Source: a bacterium
Lineage (GTDB): Bacteria > Sysuimicrobiota > Sysuimicrobiia > Sysuimicrobiales > Segetimicrobiaceae
Direction: 5' to 3'
Assembly: GCA_035945995.1 (NCBI GenBank)
Contig: DASYZR010000106.1
Span: 1-41,827 of the forward strand
Length of the DNA: 41,827 bases
How positions within the stretch are numbered: the stretch's first letter is position 1; the number at the start of each line of letters is the position of its first letter. The position numbers were made by a program, and so were the translations under genes. The notes under the pieces were generated by a model. It saw only the letters and a program-made list of their open reading frames with translations, had not been told where the DNA came from and searched no databases. Shown in pieces: positions 40,360 to 41,827 of this stretch.

Positions 40360-41018
40360 GCCTGTTCGCGCGACTCCAGGACGCCGCCGCCCCGATCCGC
40401 GCGCGGATCCTCGAGCACCCCTTCGTGCGCGGGTTGGGGGACGGGACGCTCCCGGGCGATCGGTACCAGTACTACCTCAAGCAAGACTACGTCTTCCTCA
40501 TCGAGTACTGCCGGGTGCTGGCGCTCGCGTCCGCGCGCGCGGCCGAGCCCGTCGTCGCGGCCCGATTCTCCGATCTCCTGAACCAGACCCTCAACGTCGA
40601 GATGGACCTGCACCGGGAGACGTGCTGGGCCTCCGGCATCTCGCCCGAGGCGCTCGAAGCGACGGGCCCGGCGCCGACGACGCTCGCCTACACGAACCAC
40701 CTGCGGCTTGTCGCGGAAACGTCGGATCTCGCCGCGATCGTCGCGGCGATCCTACCCTGCGCCCACGGATATTGGGAGATCGCCGCGGCGCTGCGCAAGC
40801 GGGGCCTGCCCGCCGTCCCGGCGTACGCGAACTGGATCAAGAGCTACACCGCGGACGAGTACGCTGCGGCGGCGCGGTGGCTGGCGGGGGTCCTCGACCG
40901 TCTGGAGGAGGAGCGGCCCCCGGACGAAGGCGCGCTGCGCGAGGTGTTTCTCACGAGCGCGCGCTACGAGTATTTGTTCTTCGAGATGGCGCACCGCATG
41001 GAGGAGTGGCCGATATGA
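40356..41018 (+). CDS. tenA: TenA thiaminase II (Cys class)
   Basis: A 220-residue all-helical protein that hydrolyses 4-amino-5-aminomethyl-2-methylpyrimidine to hydroxymethylpyrimidine (HMP) in thiamin salvage. [20 protein letters not shown] and [20 protein letters not shown] are the first helices with active-site Asp44. The catalytic nucleophile is Cys135 in [20 protein letters not shown], the same position as in Bacillus TenA. The late Glu210 is in [17 protein letters not shown]. The residues place it in the TenA_C class. ATGA overlaps join it to both the deacylase and ThiW genes. Confidence 0.96.
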   Translation: MSLFARLQDAAAPIRARILEHPFVRGLGDGTLPGDRYQYYLKQDYVFLIEYCRVLALASARAAEPVVAARFSDLLNQTLNVEMDLHRETCWASGISPEALEATGPAPTTLAYTNHLRLVAETSDLAAIVAAILPCAHGYWEIAAALRKRGLPAVPAYANWIKSYTADEYAAAARWLAGVLDRLEEERPPDEGALREVFLTSARYEYLFFEMAHRMEEWPI

Positions 41019-41533
41019 CCAACAACAGCCTGCATCTCCGACGCCTCGTCCTCGCCGCGATGTTCGCGGCCATCGCCACGGTATTGGGCTCGTTACCCGG
41101 GCTGGGCAGCATTCCGGTGGGGCCCACGCGCATCGCTCCCTTCCAACACGCGATAAACGCCCTCGCAGGGGTATTAATCGGCCCATGGTACGCGGCCGGC
41201 GCCGCGCTCGTCACGGCGATCCTCCGGTACAACTTGCACTCTGGCTCGATCTTCGCGTTTCCCGGCAGCCCGTTCGGGGCGCTCGTCGTGGGCTACGCGT
41301 ATCGCTGGCTGCGGAACGACGTCGCGGCGCTGGCCGAGCCGCTCGGAACCGGGCCGATCGGCGCGACGCTGGCGGCGCTCGCGTTCCAGCCCATCGTGCA
41401 CTCGCAGCATACGATCTGGTGGTTCCAGGTGACGTTTCTCTCGAGCAGCATCCCGGGTGCGATCCTCGGCTATCTCGTCCTTCGGGCCCTGCGCCCGGCG
41501 CTCGGCATAGTCCGGACCGGCGTGCGGGTCTAG
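41015..41533 (+). CDS. thiW: ThiW, energy-coupling-factor S component for thiazole
   Basis: A 172-residue integral membrane protein with about five or six helices. [20 protein letters not shown] then [20 protein letters not shown] are ThiW signatures, as are [20 protein letters not shown] and [20 protein letters not shown]. In other bacteria ThiW is a substrate-binding S component for the thiazole (hydroxyethylthiazole) that joins a shared EcfAA'T engine. No Ecf ATPase or EcfT gene is present here, so the engine must be encoded elsewhere. Its ATG overlaps the tenA stop, and thiM follows by eight bases. Confidence 0.94.
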   Translation: MTNNSLHLRRLVLAAMFAAIATVLGSLPGLGSIPVGPTRIAPFQHAINALAGVLIGPWYAAGAALVTAILRYNLHSGSIFAFPGSPFGALVVGYAYRWLRNDVAALAEPLGTGPIGATLAALAFQPIVHSQHTIWWFQVTFLSSSIPGAILGYLVLRALRPALGIVRTGVRV

Positions 41534-41541
41534 CGGCCCCA

Positions 41542-41827
41542 ATGCCTGCCCGCGGCGCCGCCCTCGATCCGGCCGCCGCGGCCGAGTTGTTGGCGCGCGT
41601 CCGGGAGACCAAGCCGCTCGTGCACCACATCACGAACACCGTCACGCAGAACGACGTCGCGAATGCCACGCTCGCCATCGGCGCGTCCCCGGTGATGGCG
41701 CACGCCCTCGAAGAAGTCGAAGCGATGGTGGCGCAGGCGCGGGCCCTCGTGGTGAACCTCGGCACGCCGACTCCGGCCGGGGTGGACGCGATGCTCCTCG
41801 CCGCCCGGCGGGCCAACGCGGAAGGCG
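41542..41827 (+). CDS. thiM: ThiM hydroxyethylthiazole kinase, 5' part (cut by window end)
   Basis: The first 95 codons read [20 protein letters not shown], then [40 protein letters not shown] and [20 protein letters not shown], matching the N-terminal third of ThiM. The kinase phosphorylates 4-methyl-5-hydroxyethylthiazole taken in by ThiW. The gene runs off the right edge, so the ATP-binding end cannot be checked. The frame has no stop in the window. ThiE and ThiD would be expected further on. Confidence 0.94.
   Translation, partial: MPARGAALDPAAAAELLARVRETKPLVHHITNTVTQNDVANATLAIGASPVMAHALEEVEAMVAQARALVVNLGTPTPAGVDAMLLAARRANAEG

Noticed and set aside
1-41827. CRISPR arrays, tRNA or rRNA genes, prophage or conjugation genes
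   Set aside because: No regularly spaced repeats, clover-leaf sequences, rRNA segments or phage-type proteins were seen on either strand.

Overview
The window is high-GC bacterial DNA (estimated by eye at about 70% G+C). Genes are tightly packed, with many 4-base ATGA/GTGA overlaps and frequent GTG starts plus one TTG start. No rRNA, tRNA, CRISPR array or phage module was seen. The gene mix is a PhoB/PhoR-type pair, c-di-GMP enzymes with PAS/GAF/CHASE3-like sensing, branched-chain-amino-acid-type ABC transport, carboxyl-CoA metabolism and thiamin salvage. It fits a free-living, probably uncultivated soil or sediment bacterium of a deep Terrabacteria-like lineage such as the Armatimonadota or Chloroflexota neighbourhood. 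That placement is inference and weak.

Layout. 1-1.5 kb: a RibD/DHFR-like reductase beside a 5'-truncated IS1380-type transposase remnant. 1.5-4.3 kb: a tiny secreted protein overlapping a PhoB-like regulator and a PhoR-like kinase. 4.3-8.2 kb: a geranylgeranyl-reductase-type flavoprotein, a broken SRPBCC start, a frameshifted YceI gene, a membrane coiled-coil protein and a lone ketoacyl-ACP synthase; this looks like a partly decayed lipid or polyketide-like locus. 8.2-12 kb: a 406-base stretch without a recognisable gene, a secreted protein, an HD-GYP phosphodiesterase and a secreted OB-fold-like protein. 12-19.3 kb: a ThDP enzyme, a lytic transglycosylase, a small secreted protein, an LsrF-like aldolase with a zinc dehydrogenase, and a diguanylate cyclase.

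19.5-30 kb is a catabolic/transport cluster: carboxyltransferase beta, biotin carboxylase, a separately encoded biotin carrier, HMG-CoA lyase, a luciferase-like monooxygenase, and a complete LivJHMGF-type ABC transporter. Together these suggest uptake of a branched-chain acid or amino acid and its breakdown through a 3-methylcrotonyl-CoA-like carboxylation and HMG-CoA cleavage to acetoacetate plus acetyl-CoA. The cluster also carries short repeats that have altered coding sequence or gene starts. 30-36 kb: a TGS GTPase, an SDR, an SRPBCC protein, a DegT aminotransferase with a Gfo/Idh/MocA dehydrogenase, a stand-alone RAM domain and a HypE-like ATPase.

36.2 kb to the right edge is the clearest regulated unit: an extended -10 promoter, a textbook TPP riboswitch and an intrinsic-terminator-like hairpin precede an operon. 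The operon encodes a pyrimidine-type ABC transporter (ATPase, permease, THI5-like binding protein), an M20 deacylase that could act as the formylaminopyrimidine deformylase, TenA, ThiW and the start of ThiM, which is cut by the window end. It would recover both halves of thiamin from degradation products.

The most notable points are the thiamin-salvage operon with its M20 candidate, the biotin carboxylase/carrier split at a frame change, the repeat-derived N terminus of LivF, and a shared VVQ...FTSAVI secreted leader in two distant genes. I did not find clear evidence of a wholly undescribed system.
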